From assembly GCA_052400625.1 (NCBI GenBank), contig JBQTGH010000008.1: a stretch of 64,000 nucleotides of DNA. One strand, written 5' to 3'. This DNA is from Thermophagus sp052400625. Its GTDB lineage: Bacteria > Bacteroidota > Bacteroidia > Bacteroidales > Marinilabiliaceae. The notes under the pieces were generated by a model. That model was not told where the DNA came from. It saw nothing but the letters and a program-made list of their open reading frames with translations, and searched no databases. This document shows, one piece after another, positions 20,801 to 31,000 of this stretch; positions within the stretch are counted from its first letter, which is position 1, and every line of letters starts with the position of its first letter. The position numbers were made by a program, and so were the translations under genes.

Positions 20801-21866
20801 ATTTGACCGATTTTATCAGATTGACAATTCAAAAGGAAAAAACAGTGAACTTGGAAGTGGTATCGGACTGGCCCTGTCACAAGAAATCATCAAAAAACAT
20901 GAAGGAAACATCTTCGTTACCAGCCAGGAAGGAAAGGGAACTTGCTTTACCGTTAACCTAAAAAAAGGCAAAGAACACTTTAAAAACGCAAAATTAGTTT
21001 CAAAAAAGGCCCCCCCCAACCATAGCAAACCTCTCACCCATTATTTTCTGGACCCAAAAACACCCTCCGATAGTGAGAAACCCAAAATGGTTGCAGCACC
21101 CGATGCTTCCAAAATATTAATTGTTGACGATGAGCCTGATGTAAGAACTTTTCTAACAGAACTCCTCCAATCCACCTATAATATAGTAGAAGCCTCCAAT
21201 GGGAAAGAAGGAATTCAGAAGGCAATAACGACTCAACCGGACCTCATTATTTCGGATATTATGATGCCCGTTATTTCTGGAACCGAAATGTGTGCCAAGC
21301 TAAAACGTAATATTCAAACCAGTCATATCCCCATTGTCCTCCTTACTGCAAAAACGGCAGTGGAATATAAGATTGAAGGGATTGAGACCGGTGCCGATGA
21401 TTATATCACCAAACCTTTTAACGTCAAACTCTTTAAAACAAGAATTAAAAACATCATTCAAAACAGAGCTTTAATACAACAAAAATTTACTACAGGCTCC
21501 TCTTTTGAAGTGAGAGAGATCACCACAAATTCTATGGATCAAAAATTATTGCAAAAAGCCATAAAGATAATTGAGAAAAATATTGAAAACAATGAATTTA
21601 AAGTCGAGGAATTTGCAAAAGAAATGGGGTTAGGGAGAACAAACCTCTTTATCAAAATTAAAGGTTTAACCGGACAAACACCGAATGACTTTATCAAGAC
21701 CATCCGACTTAAAAAAGCGGCCCAAATGATTTTAAATAAACCATCCGGAAGCAGCATCTCTGACATAGCCTATTCGGTAGGATTCAGTAGCCCACGTTAT
21801 TTCAGCAGATGCTTTCGAGAACATTTCGGGGTTACTCCCTCTAATTTCTCCAATAGAGAACATTAA
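17838..21866 (+). CDS. Hybrid two-component system sensor/regulator (HTCS) of PUL1
   Basis: 1342 aa; start taken at the ATG at 17838 rather than the TTG two codons upstream. Order of domains: signal peptide; periplasmic sensor of two seven-bladed propellers with repeats such as RIWIGTRDGLNLY, TLWIGTSDGLYIF and NMWVGTYFGGISYF; a Y_Y_Y domain (about 690-765); one transmembrane helix near 770-790; HisKA with the phospho-acceptor His in NISHEFKTPLTLI (about 829); HATPase with NLISNAFKF, DNGRGM and GSGIGLALS; a receiver with phospho-acceptor Asp in DLIISDIMMP (about 1139); and an AraC-type double HTH at the C-terminus (DIAYSVGFSSPRYFSRCFRE). Proteins of this kind bind a periplasmic oligosaccharide and activate the neighbouring PUL. 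It is divergent from GH88, hence the probable PUL1 activator. Confidence 0.95.
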   Translation: MTKIKSLVAAFLFLHLCPLYSQDINFSYLGISQGLSQNSVTSLAQDSLGRIWIGTRDGLNLYDGSTISTLRPQKGDSTTLLSHSIKKIISEENRIWVVSKNGISKLNLKNLKFQQFPFDGILTLLPYQDKILVGTQTGLFELDPNKKRFNRVSNMSVGNRAVQTLYTDNSQTLWIGTSDGLYIFTPSSQKTEKLLPINVTSVFTDSRKQTWIGTSNNGIFHLNSHRHLIDHLVHDTISSSIAHNIVRDINEGPDGKIWIGTFLGLSIIDPATNSITNYVHEKNKTNTLSHNSIYSILKDRQGNMWVGTYFGGISYFNPKSNIYKKYPNLSDDGHGFSFNITGEILEDKKGNLWIATEGGGVNFFDKTTQEIKHYYIQDSNTGQKYNNVKTLAFLNQDTLLIGTHLGGLFMLNTHTDHLISLSQTENDDIQTPDIIEDIIPYYNQFLLATKKGLYLFNPVNLRMSYFLDKEGKRVMGDTPINCIFLDSFEKLWIGTEEQGLYSYDDKKGTIKNHHLNAIHNSIIDDNISFVYEDQKFRLWIGTFGSGLYQYLRNKNQFKSYTINSHALPSNFILGIKESSLNNNLWVSSSKGLSRFNIETNHFYNYTHSNGFPLSELNKGALAITNDGHLFVGGLDGLISFKEENLLQQRSQFNLYFTSLFVNNKKVFPNDESKILTKDFAYTNRIQLHHGQNVLTISYSTSNYISTNPSKYRYMLENFDQEWINAGIQNRVTYTNLDPGLYTFRVQGLNGIEDTVVEEKSLLIRVLPPLYKTWYAISFYLLTIILIIWWLNKTYRSKIRLKEKIKTEQHKKEQIQKINQEKLEFFTNISHEFKTPLTLITGNLETVLENPKIKPDLYNKLLIIHKNAARLNNLITELLAFRKLEQGFSQLNIEEHNLHTFLYEIFQSFSEYAQHMEIDYQFNCPSGPLIWFDKNKMEKVIFNLISNAFKFVEKKTGSISLKVEEYENSVNILISDNGRGMSTAETTKVFDRFYQIDNSKGKNSELGSGIGLALSQEIIKKHEGNIFVTSQEGKGTCFTVNLKKGKEHFKNAKLVSKKAPPNHSKPLTHYFLDPKTPSDSEKPKMVAAPDASKILIVDDEPDVRTFLTELLQSTYNIVEASNGKEGIQKAITTQPDLIISDIMMPVISGTEMCAKLKRNIQTSHIPIVLLTAKTAVEYKIEGIETGADDYITKPFNVKLFKTRIKNIIQNRALIQQKFTTGSSFEVREITTNSMDQKLLQKAIKIIEKNIENNEFKVEEFAKEMGLGRTNLFIKIKGLTGQTPNDFIKTIRLKKAAQMILNKPSGSSISDIAYSVGFSSPRYFSRCFREHFGVTPSNFSNREH

Positions 21867-22024
21867 CCTAAAACTGCCACTTCACCATACATTTAATGCT
21901 TCCTCTGGTTCGCATCATTAAAACCTTGCGTTGAGGAGAGAGAATTGGACACATGGGAAAGAAGGGTGGAAGAGTAGATTGATGGAGAGAGGAAAGGCGA
22001 GTACCACCTGGCATCTTACAATCT

Positions 22025-22111
22025 GTGATCCCAAAATATGGATCACGATGGCATTAACTTAAGTTAATGCCACACTGTGACAACTCTGTTAGGCCATTCA
22101 CCGAACAGAGT
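22025..22111. repeat. Cluster of three inverted repeats between convergent genes
   Basis: Within 87 bp: GTGATCC (22025-22031) / GGATCAC (22040-22046); a perfect 24-bp palindrome whose left half is TGGCATTAACTT (22049-22060) and right half its exact complement (22061-22072); and ACTCTGTT (22083-22090) / AACAGAGT (22104-22111). They lie in the 297-bp gap between the convergent ends of HTCS1 and argS, a natural place for bidirectional termination, but none has a clear T run. The rest of the gap (21867-22024) shows no gene. Confidence 0.65.
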
Positions 22112-22163
22112 ATCACATTGTTTTCAGACAGCCATTACAAAAAACCATCTAAATTCAGGGCTA

Positions 22164-23960
22164 TTACATTCTTTCGGGTACATCGATCCCCAACAGCCAC
22201 ATTCCACTCCTAATTGTTTTCCCCACCGCATAGGTCAATGCCAGCCGATTGGCACGAAGCGCCTCATCCTCTTCATAAACGATGGGCAACTCATGATAGA
22301 ACTGGTTGAACTCCTTGGCCAGATCGTAAACATAGTTGGCAATTAAAGCGGGGCTGTAAACTTCTCCGGCTTCTTTAACCACATTGGGGAAATTGCCGAT
22401 CATTTTCAACACTTCCGTTTCTTTGGGTGTAAGCGAAACGTCTCTTACCAGTTGGTCGAGAGCAGTGTCAATACCTTTCTCTTTGGCCTTCCTGAAAATG
22501 GACTGCACCCGGGCATAAGTATATTGAATAAAAGGTCCGGTATTGCCGTTAAAATCGATGGATTCACGGGGATCGAAGGTCATATTTTTCCGGGGATCCA
22601 CCTTAAGAATGAAGTATTTCAGTGCCCCCAGGGCTATGATGCGATAAATACGCTCGGCCTCTTCGTCGGTATATCCGTCGAGTTTTCCCAACTCTTTGGA
22701 CATTTCGCGAGCAGTATTGACCATATCTTCTATGAGGTCGTCGGCATCGACCACGGTTCCTTCCCGCGACTTCATCTTACCTTCGGGCAATTCCACCATG
22801 CCATAGCTAAAATGAATTAGGCTTTTACCCCATTCAAAACCGAGGCGGTCGAGCAAGATGGATAGCACTTTGAAATGATAGTCTTGTTCGTTCCCTACCA
22901 CATAAACCATCTTGTCAATATTGTAGTCGTCGAACCGCATTCTGGCGGTACCGATATCCTGTGTCATGTAAACAGAGGTGCCGTCGGATCGAAGCAACAG
23001 TTTTTCATCCAATCCGTTTTGTGAGAGATCGGCCCAGACACTGCCATCGTCGCGACGATAGAAGAGCTCCTTCTCCAGTCCTTTCAATACCAGATCCCGC
23101 CCAACAGTATAGGTTTGCGATTCGTAATATATTTTATCGAAATCGACGCCCAGAGATTTATAGGTAGCATCGAACCCTTCATATACCCAACCATTCATGG
23201 TTTTCCAGAGTTCCACCACTTCGGGATCGCCGGTTTCCCATGCTCGAAGCATATCACGAGCCTCCTGCATTAGGCGTGATTCTTTTTCGGCTTCTTCTTT
23301 GGTAATCCCCTGCTCCATTAATTGGGCCAATTCCTTTTTGTATTCCTGATCGAACTTAACATAGAAGTCTCCAACCAGATGGTCCCCTTTTTTACCCGTT
23401 GATTGAGGCGTCTGCCCATTGCCCCATTTTTTCCAGGCGAGCATGGACTTGCAAATGTGGATACCCCGATCGTTGACAATATTGGTTTTCACCACGCGAT
23501 TACCATTGGCCGTAACGATGCGCGAAAGAGAATACCCCAACAGGTTGTTACGAATATGCCCCAGGTGCAACGGTTTATTGGTATTGGGTGAAGAGTATTC
23601 GATCATAACGAGCGGCGACTCCTCCGTTGCATTAATAAAGCCGTAGTTTTCTGCACCTACAGCATCCTTAAGCACTGAAAGCCAATACTGATGAGATAGA
23701 GAAAGATTCAAAAAACCTTTAATGACCTCAAAAGAAGCAATGGCAGAACATTCTCTTTTCAAAAATTCACCTATTTCAGTGCCGGTCTCCTCGGGTTTTT
23801 TACGAGAAATACGAAGAAGCGGAAAAACCACAACGGTATAATCGCCCGGTTGGTCTTTGCGAGTTCTCTCGAGTGGTACTTTTTCTGTTTCAAAATCGGC
23901 CCCGTACAGTTCCTTAATAGCCCGGGTTACGACGTCCTTAATCTGTTGTTCGATTCCCAT
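22164..23960 (-). CDS. argS: Arginyl-tRNA synthetase
   Basis: 598 aa, the normal length for bacterial ArgRS. It charges tRNA-Arg with arginine using ATP. Seen: the N-terminal Add-1 domain; the class I HIGH signature as HLGH at residues 132-135 within SPNTNKPLHLGHIRNN; a KMSKS-equivalent KMKSREG after GMVELPEG; the block DGTSVYMTQDIGTARMRFDD; and a C-terminal DALR anticodon-binding domain ending in GMWLLGIDVPERM, the usual ArgRS C-terminus. It appears to be a single-gene unit: the next gene downstream is convergent, and speA upstream is separated by about 306 bp containing inverted repeats and a possible promoter. Confidence 0.98.
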   Translation of the reverse strand: MGIEQQIKDVVTRAIKELYGADFETEKVPLERTRKDQPGDYTVVVFPLLRISRKKPEETGTEIGEFLKRECSAIASFEVIKGFLNLSLSHQYWLSVLKDAVGAENYGFINATEESPLVMIEYSSPNTNKPLHLGHIRNNLLGYSLSRIVTANGNRVVKTNIVNDRGIHICKSMLAWKKWGNGQTPQSTGKKGDHLVGDFYVKFDQEYKKELAQLMEQGITKEEAEKESRLMQEARDMLRAWETGDPEVVELWKTMNGWVYEGFDATYKSLGVDFDKIYYESQTYTVGRDLVLKGLEKELFYRRDDGSVWADLSQNGLDEKLLLRSDGTSVYMTQDIGTARMRFDDYNIDKMVYVVGNEQDYHFKVLSILLDRLGFEWGKSLIHFSYGMVELPEGKMKSREGTVVDADDLIEDMVNTAREMSKELGKLDGYTDEEAERIYRIIALGALKYFILKVDPRKNMTFDPRESIDFNGNTGPFIQYTYARVQSIFRKAKEKGIDTALDQLVRDVSLTPKETEVLKMIGNFPNVVKEAGEVYSPALIANYVYDLAKEFNQFYHELPIVYEEDEALRANRLALTYAVGKTIRSGMWLLGIDVPERM

Positions 23961-24080
23961 TATATTAATTTTATATGGTCTGTTTTTATGCCCTTAATCT
24001 CCGGCAAGAAGGTTCAAAGGGAAACAGTCAGAAGGAAACAGCTTCGGCTACCTTCTAAAGTATTTTCATGAAATAAGCTG

Positions 24081-24088
24081 CAAAGATA
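24081..24088 (-). promoter_or_regulatory. Possible Bacteroidota -7 promoter box upstream of argS
   Basis: CAAAGATA on the plus strand reads TATCTTTG on the minus strand, a perfect match to the TAnnTTTG consensus of Bacteroidota sigma-ABfr promoters, about 120 bp before the argS start. A TTTG lies upstream (complement of 24114-24117) but the 25-bp spacing is longer than the usual 19-21. Confidence 0.35.
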
Positions 24089-24185
24089 ATAAAAGAGGGA
24101 AATTTTAATCCCGCAAATCCATACCAATAAAGGTTGCATTTTTGAAACTTTAATCTGCAAACTTTTTTTGTCTCAATAAATTACC

Positions 24186-24270
24186 CGTTTCATTGGTTGG
24201 ATGAAACGCGCACGACTTAATCTTTTTAATTAATTTCCTGTTGAGACCAACAATCTCAAGCTCGTTTCAT
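24186..24270. repeat. CGTTTCAT/ATGAAACG inverted repeats after speA
   Basis: CGTTTCAT (24186-24193) and ATGAAACG (24201-24208) form an 8-bp hairpin with loop TGGTTGG. The second arm can also pair with CGTTTCAT at 24263-24270, which overlaps the speA stop codon. GCTCGTTTCATTC at 24261-24272 is identical to the arm after susC of PUL1 (9949-9960). This is either a terminator family or a REP-like dispersed repeat. The remaining 24089-24185 holds nothing else that I recognise. Confidence 0.5.
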
Positions 24271-26159
24271 TCCAAATAAGTATATCCGTATAGGCCCGAC
24301 CGATAATTGGATAAAAACTCTTTTCCCTCTTCGGCAGAAATAACGCCGGATTTAACAGAGGATGTCACCCATGTTTCGACGGTTCGAACCAGTTTCTTGG
24401 GGCTGTATTGAACATATTCCAGTACTTCTGCAACGGTTTCGCCATCGATAATTTGATCGATTTTATAGCCATTTTCAGAAACCGAGACATGCACGGCATT
24501 GGTGTCTCCAAAGAGATTGTGCATATCGCCCAGGATCTCCTGATAAGCCCCAACGAGAAACACACCGATATAGTACGGATCCCCTTTTCGTAATTTATGA
24601 ACCGGTAAATAATACGAGATGTTACGAGTGGCAATAAAATTGTCAATTTTCCCGTCCGAATCGCAGGTGACATCCTGCAGGGTTGCCACCCTGTCGGGTC
24701 GTTCATTCAGTCGGTGAATGGGCATCACGGGGAAGATCTGATCGATGGCCCAGCTGTCCGGTAATGATTGAAAGAGGGAAAAATTACAAAAATATTTATC
24801 TGCCAGCAGCTTTCTAAGATTCAACAACTCATCAGGAACATGTTTCAATTTGGTGGTCATAAGATGCACTTCACGGGCGATGGACCAAAACAATCGTTCG
24901 ACCCGGGCACGGGTTTTCAAATCGATGAGTCCCAGACTAAACCTGTCGAGCGCTTCTTCTCTTATCTGCTGAGCATCGTGCCATGTTTCCAGCATTTTGG
25001 GCTGGTTAAGGGTATCCCATAAAGCATACAAATCTTTCACCAGGTCGTGATCCTCCTCCGAGATCTCATCCTCATCGTCCCATTGAGGTACAGAGGTAGC
25101 CTCCATCGCTTCAAAAATAAGGACGGAATGATGAGCCGTAAGAGAACGTCCCGATTCGGTAATAATATTAGGATGGGGAATATGATGTCTATTGCTGGCA
25201 TCCACCATTGTATAGACAGCATCGTTCACATATTCCTGAATGCTGTAATTGATACTACTCTCACTGTTGGCCGATCGGGTACCGTCATAATCGACGCCCA
25301 GTCCACCTCCTATATCTACAAACTCCACGTTAAATCCCAATTTATGAAGCTCGATATAAAATTGAGAGGCCTCTTTCAGGGCATTTTTGATACGACGAAT
25401 TTTATTTACCTGACTACCAATGTGGAAATGGACCAATTTGAGGCAATCTTTCATTTCATTGGTCTCGAGATAGTCGAGGGCTTCGATCAGCTCACTGGAG
25501 GTAAGCCCAAACTTGCTGACGTCTCCGCCGGAATCTTCCCATTTACCACTGCCTGAACTGGCCAATTTTATACGTACGCCCAGATTGGGACGAATTTTGT
25601 GTTTCCGTGCCAGACGCGTAATAAGCTTCAACTCATTAAATTTCTCAATGACGAGAAAAATACGCCGTCCCATCTTCTGTGCCAGCAAAGCCAGTTCAAT
25701 ATAAGCCTCATCCTTATAACCGTTACATACGATCAAAGAATCACTATCGGTGTTGGTGGCAATAACGGCGTGTAGCTCCGGTTTAGAACCGGCTTCCAGT
25801 CCAATGTTCACTTTTTTTCCGTGCCCCACAATCTCTTCTACCACAGGCCTCATTTGATTGACCTTAATGGGATAAATGATAAAATTCTGGCCTTTGAAAT
25901 CGTACTCTTCCCGGGCCTTGCAAAAACAGTTTTGCATGGTCTCGATACGACTATCCAGAATATCCGGAAACCGGATAAGCATGGGCGCTTCAACATCGCG
26001 CAGAGTCAGTTCGTCCACCAACTCTCGGAGGTCCACTTCAACGCCTTTTCCGCGTGGTGTGGCCACAACATTTCCTTTTTCATTGACAGAAAAGAAATTG
26101 ATTCCCCAGCCGTTAATATTATACAGCTCTTCGGAATCTTCAATACGCCATTTTCTCAT
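24267..26159 (-). CDS. speA: Biosynthetic arginine decarboxylase
   Basis: 630 aa, a PLP enzyme of the fold III (alanine racemase-like) class that converts arginine to agmatine, the first step of polyamine synthesis. The PLP lysine is Lys99 in NFIIYPIKVNQMRPVVEEI. Other SpeA marks are GLEAGSKPELHAVIA, VHFHIGSQVNKIRRIK, FVDIGGGLGVDYDGTRS, ITESGRSLTAHHSVLIFE and, near the C-terminus, VFLVGAYQEILGDMHNLFGD. Length and motifs separate it from the shorter DAP/ornithine decarboxylases. It begins 25 bp after the stop of the beta-barrel gene, so is probably co-transcribed with the TPR/barrel pair, an odd partner functionally. Confidence 0.97.
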   Translation of the reverse strand: MRKWRIEDSEELYNINGWGINFFSVNEKGNVVATPRGKGVEVDLRELVDELTLRDVEAPMLIRFPDILDSRIETMQNCFCKAREEYDFKGQNFIIYPIKVNQMRPVVEEIVGHGKKVNIGLEAGSKPELHAVIATNTDSDSLIVCNGYKDEAYIELALLAQKMGRRIFLVIEKFNELKLITRLARKHKIRPNLGVRIKLASSGSGKWEDSGGDVSKFGLTSSELIEALDYLETNEMKDCLKLVHFHIGSQVNKIRRIKNALKEASQFYIELHKLGFNVEFVDIGGGLGVDYDGTRSANSESSINYSIQEYVNDAVYTMVDASNRHHIPHPNIITESGRSLTAHHSVLIFEAMEATSVPQWDDEDEISEEDHDLVKDLYALWDTLNQPKMLETWHDAQQIREEALDRFSLGLIDLKTRARVERLFWSIAREVHLMTTKLKHVPDELLNLRKLLADKYFCNFSLFQSLPDSWAIDQIFPVMPIHRLNERPDRVATLQDVTCDSDGKIDNFIATRNISYYLPVHKLRKGDPYYIGVFLVGAYQEILGDMHNLFGDTNAVHVSVSENGYKIDQIIDGETVAEVLEYVQYSPKKLVRTVETWVTSSVKSGVISAEEGKEFLSNYRSGLYGYTYLE

Positions 26160-26184
26160 TTCGACAGCGATCCTCTTAAAAGTT

Positions 26185-27942
26185 TTAGAAAGAATAACCG
26201 GCCCCTACCCTGGCATTAAATCCCTGCATGGGGTAGCCGGCCCAAGGATAAAATTTGGATGCAAATATATTCTGAATTCTGCCAAAAAAATGCAATCGCT
26301 TATTAAATTGATAATTTGCACTCAAATTAAAATCCGCCACCGAGCTAAGATTTTTAATATCACCATCTTGCAAAGAGTTAAGAGCTTTTCGTTCTCCTAT
26401 CACATTAAAGGATGCATCAAAACGCCATTCCTCATTGAAAGTATAGCCGGCTCGTATGCCCAACTCCATTTCGGGTTTATGCCAGGCATAATCAAAGTTA
26501 TCCAATGTCCAACCGTAATAGACCCCTTTTAGAATAATATCCAGTTCCTGTACCGGACGAATAAGAAATTCACCGGTAAGGGTGAGCAAGGTGGCATCAT
26601 CGTATTGAACGTCAAAAAGATTACTCATCGCCCAATCGTCAACACTTTCATCCCGTAGAAAAAAACGATTGACAAAGAAGTACTCATCTTCAATAAACTC
26701 ATAATCGAGACGAGCGGTAAAAGAGGTGGCACTGCTGAAGTTGCCTTTTACCCCGGCAAATCCACGAATATTGGTAAACGAAGGTTGCACCAGTACATCT
26801 GGCGACACAAACGGGTTTTCTTCCATAATATCGCGATAGCTGTTCTGATGCACCTGGCCGGTCATGCCCAGGAAAGTTGAAACCACCCCTTCGGCTATGA
26901 TCAAATCGCCACGTACATGCGGGGACAAATAAAACTTCTCCGAGTCTGAAAACTCACCCGTAAGGTTTAACCCCACCTCTACCTTCAATTTATTTCCCGG
27001 GAAGACCACTTTGGGATTCACTGTCAAAAAGACCTGGTCTCTCTCCTCAAAATCAAATAGTTCAGGATTCTCATCCTCCTCCGGCACATTTGTCTTACGA
27101 TAAATCCCGGCTCCATCCACCTTCAGCGAGAGTGCTCCAAAAGGGATATACAAATCGCCGCCCAGTGAAAAGCTATTTTCTCCTACGCCAGTCCGATTAT
27201 TGAACCCACCGTAATCAAAGTTTAAATGATAACGAGTGTCATTCAAGTCGGATTGTTGACCATGAAGTCCAAAATGAAGATCAAAAGCCGTCTGACGCTG
27301 TTTGTCATCCGGGATCAGATTAGCACCTACCACGTCCTGACTCGTCCCATCTCCTAAAAAAACATTATACACAGCTGCGGGGTCAATGGTCTGAAAGCCG
27401 TAATAACGATATGCCAAACGATGAAAATCCAGATCCAGTTCCAGCGTCTTGTCATCAAAGAAATGTCGCATGTACAATCCCCCATTGGTATTGTGATACG
27501 GGGCATCCACCGAACGATCATTTTCCAGTTTCAAATCACCCCATGAAGATTCCTGTTGCAGCCCAATGGAGAAAGCAAATTTTTCATTACGTGTAATATT
27601 GTAAAAGATATCACCGAAAAGCAATTGATAATTTCCCAATCCTCCCCTCACATAGGAAGAGTAAAGATCACGCGGATGCTGACGAGCCAGAGCGGCGGCC
27701 TTTAACGGTGACACTTCCGGTATTCCGGACAAAGGATGCACCGATAATTGATACCCGAATCGGGGATTAAAATCGATGGTATCTTCCCTTTCGGGCATCT
27801 GATTAATTTTCATGGCATCAAATACGGTAGGAACATATTCTCTTTGCACCCGAACGTCTTTGGTTAAAGATTCCTGAGCCAAACCATTTACCCCGAAAAC
27901 GAAAAGGGTAAAAAACAGTATAATTATATTGACGGACTTCAT
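26185..27942 (-). CDS. Outer-membrane beta-barrel protein paired with a TPR protein
   Basis: 585 aa with a signal peptide (VNIIILFFTLFVFGVNGLAQ). The mature N-terminus has the motif REYVPTVFDAMKINQMPE. The rest is alternating amphipathic strands with frequent aromatic ends (GGLYMRHFFDDKTLELDLDF; LHFFGRIQNIFASKFYPWAG), ending in RVGAGYSF, as expected of a barrel. The pattern resembles barrel proteins often annotated as TonB-receptor-like in Bacteroidota, but there is no plug domain, so TonB-dependent transport is not supported. It follows the TPR gene by 72 bp and precedes speA by 25 bp. Possible roles are cell-envelope assembly or a porin; the function is unknown. Confidence 0.65.
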   Translation of the reverse strand: MKSVNIIILFFTLFVFGVNGLAQESLTKDVRVQREYVPTVFDAMKINQMPEREDTIDFNPRFGYQLSVHPLSGIPEVSPLKAAALARQHPRDLYSSYVRGGLGNYQLLFGDIFYNITRNEKFAFSIGLQQESSWGDLKLENDRSVDAPYHNTNGGLYMRHFFDDKTLELDLDFHRLAYRYYGFQTIDPAAVYNVFLGDGTSQDVVGANLIPDDKQRQTAFDLHFGLHGQQSDLNDTRYHLNFDYGGFNNRTGVGENSFSLGGDLYIPFGALSLKVDGAGIYRKTNVPEEDENPELFDFEERDQVFLTVNPKVVFPGNKLKVEVGLNLTGEFSDSEKFYLSPHVRGDLIIAEGVVSTFLGMTGQVHQNSYRDIMEENPFVSPDVLVQPSFTNIRGFAGVKGNFSSATSFTARLDYEFIEDEYFFVNRFFLRDESVDDWAMSNLFDVQYDDATLLTLTGEFLIRPVQELDIILKGVYYGWTLDNFDYAWHKPEMELGIRAGYTFNEEWRFDASFNVIGERKALNSLQDGDIKNLSSVADFNLSANYQFNKRLHFFGRIQNIFASKFYPWAGYPMQGFNARVGAGYSF

Positions 27943-28014
27943 AGAAAACAGATCGTTAGATATTTAGATATTAGATAACAGAAATATGATCATCACCAAA
28001 GGCCGAAGATATTA

Positions 28015-31000
28015 CTACTCTCCGGCTCCCTGTTGATCTTTAAGTTCCTTCAGGCGCATTTCTGCCCTTTCGCGAATATCATCATCTCTATTTTTATAAT
28101 TTTCGAGCAAACTCTCCACATACTGACGAGCCTGGAACTGATCCCCCCGACTTTCAAAAATATCGGACAACAAAAGGAAGCATCTTGCCATCCAATATTG
28201 GTGAGGCGTACCCACGTTTACAAAATCAAAAATCTCTTTTTCTGCCAGATCCTTGTTACCCTGATCGAACAGGATTTGGGCGACACGGTAACGAGCTTCA
28301 GCACCTTCGGGTGAACTGGTATTCTTTTTCAAGATTTGGAATTCTGCCAGTGCCAACTCCTTTTCACCCAGTTCCAGAAGGGCTTCCGCCTTTCGGAAAC
28401 GGGCTTCCCGCTCCACTTCCGGAGAAGTTTTGGGGTCGGCCAATATCCGTTCGGCCAGTCGGGCAACATTTTGAAGTCGTTCGCCCAGATAAACCTGACA
28501 GCGCATCTGACCGATTAGAGCCTCCCTTCTTAGATCCTCCTCATCGGCTTCATTCTCCAGACGCTCATAATAACCGAGGGCTTCACTATAGCGCTCTTGT
28601 TGAAAACTGATACGTGCAATACTCACCAATGCATCTTCCATAAAAATGTTTCCGGGTCGACTAACCACAAATTCAAAGGAGCGACGTGCATTTTCCAAAT
28701 CCTGATTGCGATATTGACAATCTGCTTTATAAAAGTGAGCATTAACCACAAACCGTCCGTTAGGATAGTTGCGCAGGTAGGCTTCGAATTGATTTATGGC
28801 CTGCAAGCACTTGTCCTGCATATAAAGTTTTTCTGCGGTAATATAGGACAAGGAATCTTCCTGCCGTTTGTCGATACTTGCAAAGCCTCCCACCTGACGG
28901 GTATAGTTGATATATCCATCGGCATCATTTCGATCCAGATAGATGTTTTTAATTCCCAGCAAAGCATCTTCTGCCTCCGGGGTACCGGGGAACTCATTCA
29001 CCACACGTTTGTAAAAGGCCAGCGACTGATCCAGATCTCCACTATTGTAATAAACCAGTCCCAGCTGCAACATGGCCTTTTTGGAAAAGTTGGAACGAGG
29101 ATACTCCTCCTTTAACTTCTTGTACATTCTGATGGCTGTAGGTAAATCATTCAGTGCCACATAAGATCGTCCCATTTCGTAATACGCATCATCCACATAG
29201 GACGATTGTGGAAAACGATTCACCAGCTGTTGCAGTTGTTCAATCTTGCCACGGTGGTTTTTCACCAATCCAAGCGCAAAAGCCTTCTGATACAATGCGT
29301 AATCGGCCGAAGCCCCCGGCACATTGGCAGCCGCATCGTAATAATGGATGGCCCGATCAAAATCACGTTGCATATAAAAGCAATCCCCAATGCGATTTAG
29401 GGCATCTCCAAGCATTGGTGATTGGCGACTGCCCATCAGATTCTCATATTTTCTGAACCAGGAAGCTGCCTGAGAATAATTCTTTTGCTTAAACCAGGCA
29501 TACCCGATATTATAGTGGGCGGTTTTAAACTCATCCAAAGAATAAGACCCGGGCGTATGGATAAAAATATCATAATTCTCGATGGCTTTATCGAATTTTT
29601 CCAAACGATAGTATGCTTCCCCAAGCCAATATCTGGCTTTCACCTTCAAATCACGATTGTACTCACCATATTTCAGACTGTATTGCAACATATCGACGGT
29701 TTCATCGAAGCGCAAATTGGTAAACAACTCAAGGCCACGATGATAAGCAATTCGTTGGAGCGCCCGGTAATTGTCTGCCGTTTTGTTTTTCACCTTCTCA
29801 AGAGCCTCAAGAGCTTGCTGGTAATTTCTTGTGGTCAGAAGCGCCTGTCCTAAATATTGCCAGGCTTCATCCAAATAGGTACTGTTGGGAAACCGGTCAA
29901 TAAACTCCATGAAGCTGTCGATAATCTCATTAAAAGGAGAGAAGGACAGTTCGTAGTTTAATTTGATATAATTAAACATGGCCTCTTCGGTAATCACTTT
30001 ATCGAATTCATATTCCGAAGCAGCCCCGAAAGCGGTGCGAGCCCTCTCTTTTTCATTAATCTTTAAATAACAATCGCCCAAATGGTAATAGGCATTCTGA
30101 GCCAGGGCATCTTTTTCAAGGGTAGTCTGGGTTAACGCTTCTGCTGCCTCCTCATACTTTTTCAAGTGGTACAGACTTATTCCCAAATGGTACAGATCCT
30201 GCCGGGGGGGGGCCTCGGTCAGACTAACGGACATGGAAAGATATTTAGCAGCATTCTCATAATCCGAAAGCGCATACCATGCATTCCCCACCACACGTGC
30301 CATATCGGCCTTTCTGACACCTTCTGCCTCTTCAATCAGCGGCATCCCATAATCAATCGCCTTTTTATACGCTCCCTGCAAATAATGGATCTGTGCAATA
30401 TAGAAAGGAACCTCGTCTCCAAATCCGGGTTCATCTTTCAGTTGTTCAAAAATTTTCAATGCCGAATTATAATTGCCCTGCTCATACTGGATATGGGCAT
30501 AATAGAAATTAGCGGCGCCCCACCATTGACCTTCCACATTGCGAATTTCTGAAAAGGCCGGAAGCGCCTGATCATACTCTCCTTCCATAAAATGGCAATA
30601 GCCCGACTTGAACCTAAAGTCGTAACGGGTATCCCGATTCAGTTTACGGGCCTCTACATATCTGTAATTTCGTAATGCTTTGCGATACTTTCCCGCCTCA
30701 TAGTCCAGATCCCCCAAACGTTTATAAACATAGGGCCGCATTCCGCTTTCGGGAAAATCAACAAGGAAAGACTCCAGAAGATCCTGAGCATCCTCATTCT
30801 TTAAGTGAGAGGAGGCCATGGCCAAATAATAGGCCGATTCAGCTCTCAAATTGCTCTGTCCTGGGCTAAACATCTCCTGTATGTCGGCAAACATACTTCG
30901 TGCTATTCCATACCTACCGTTACGGTAATGTTCCAGAGCTTCGTTAAACAGACGATCAGGTTGTCGACTGTCATACGATTGTTGAGCTGTTGAAAAATGG

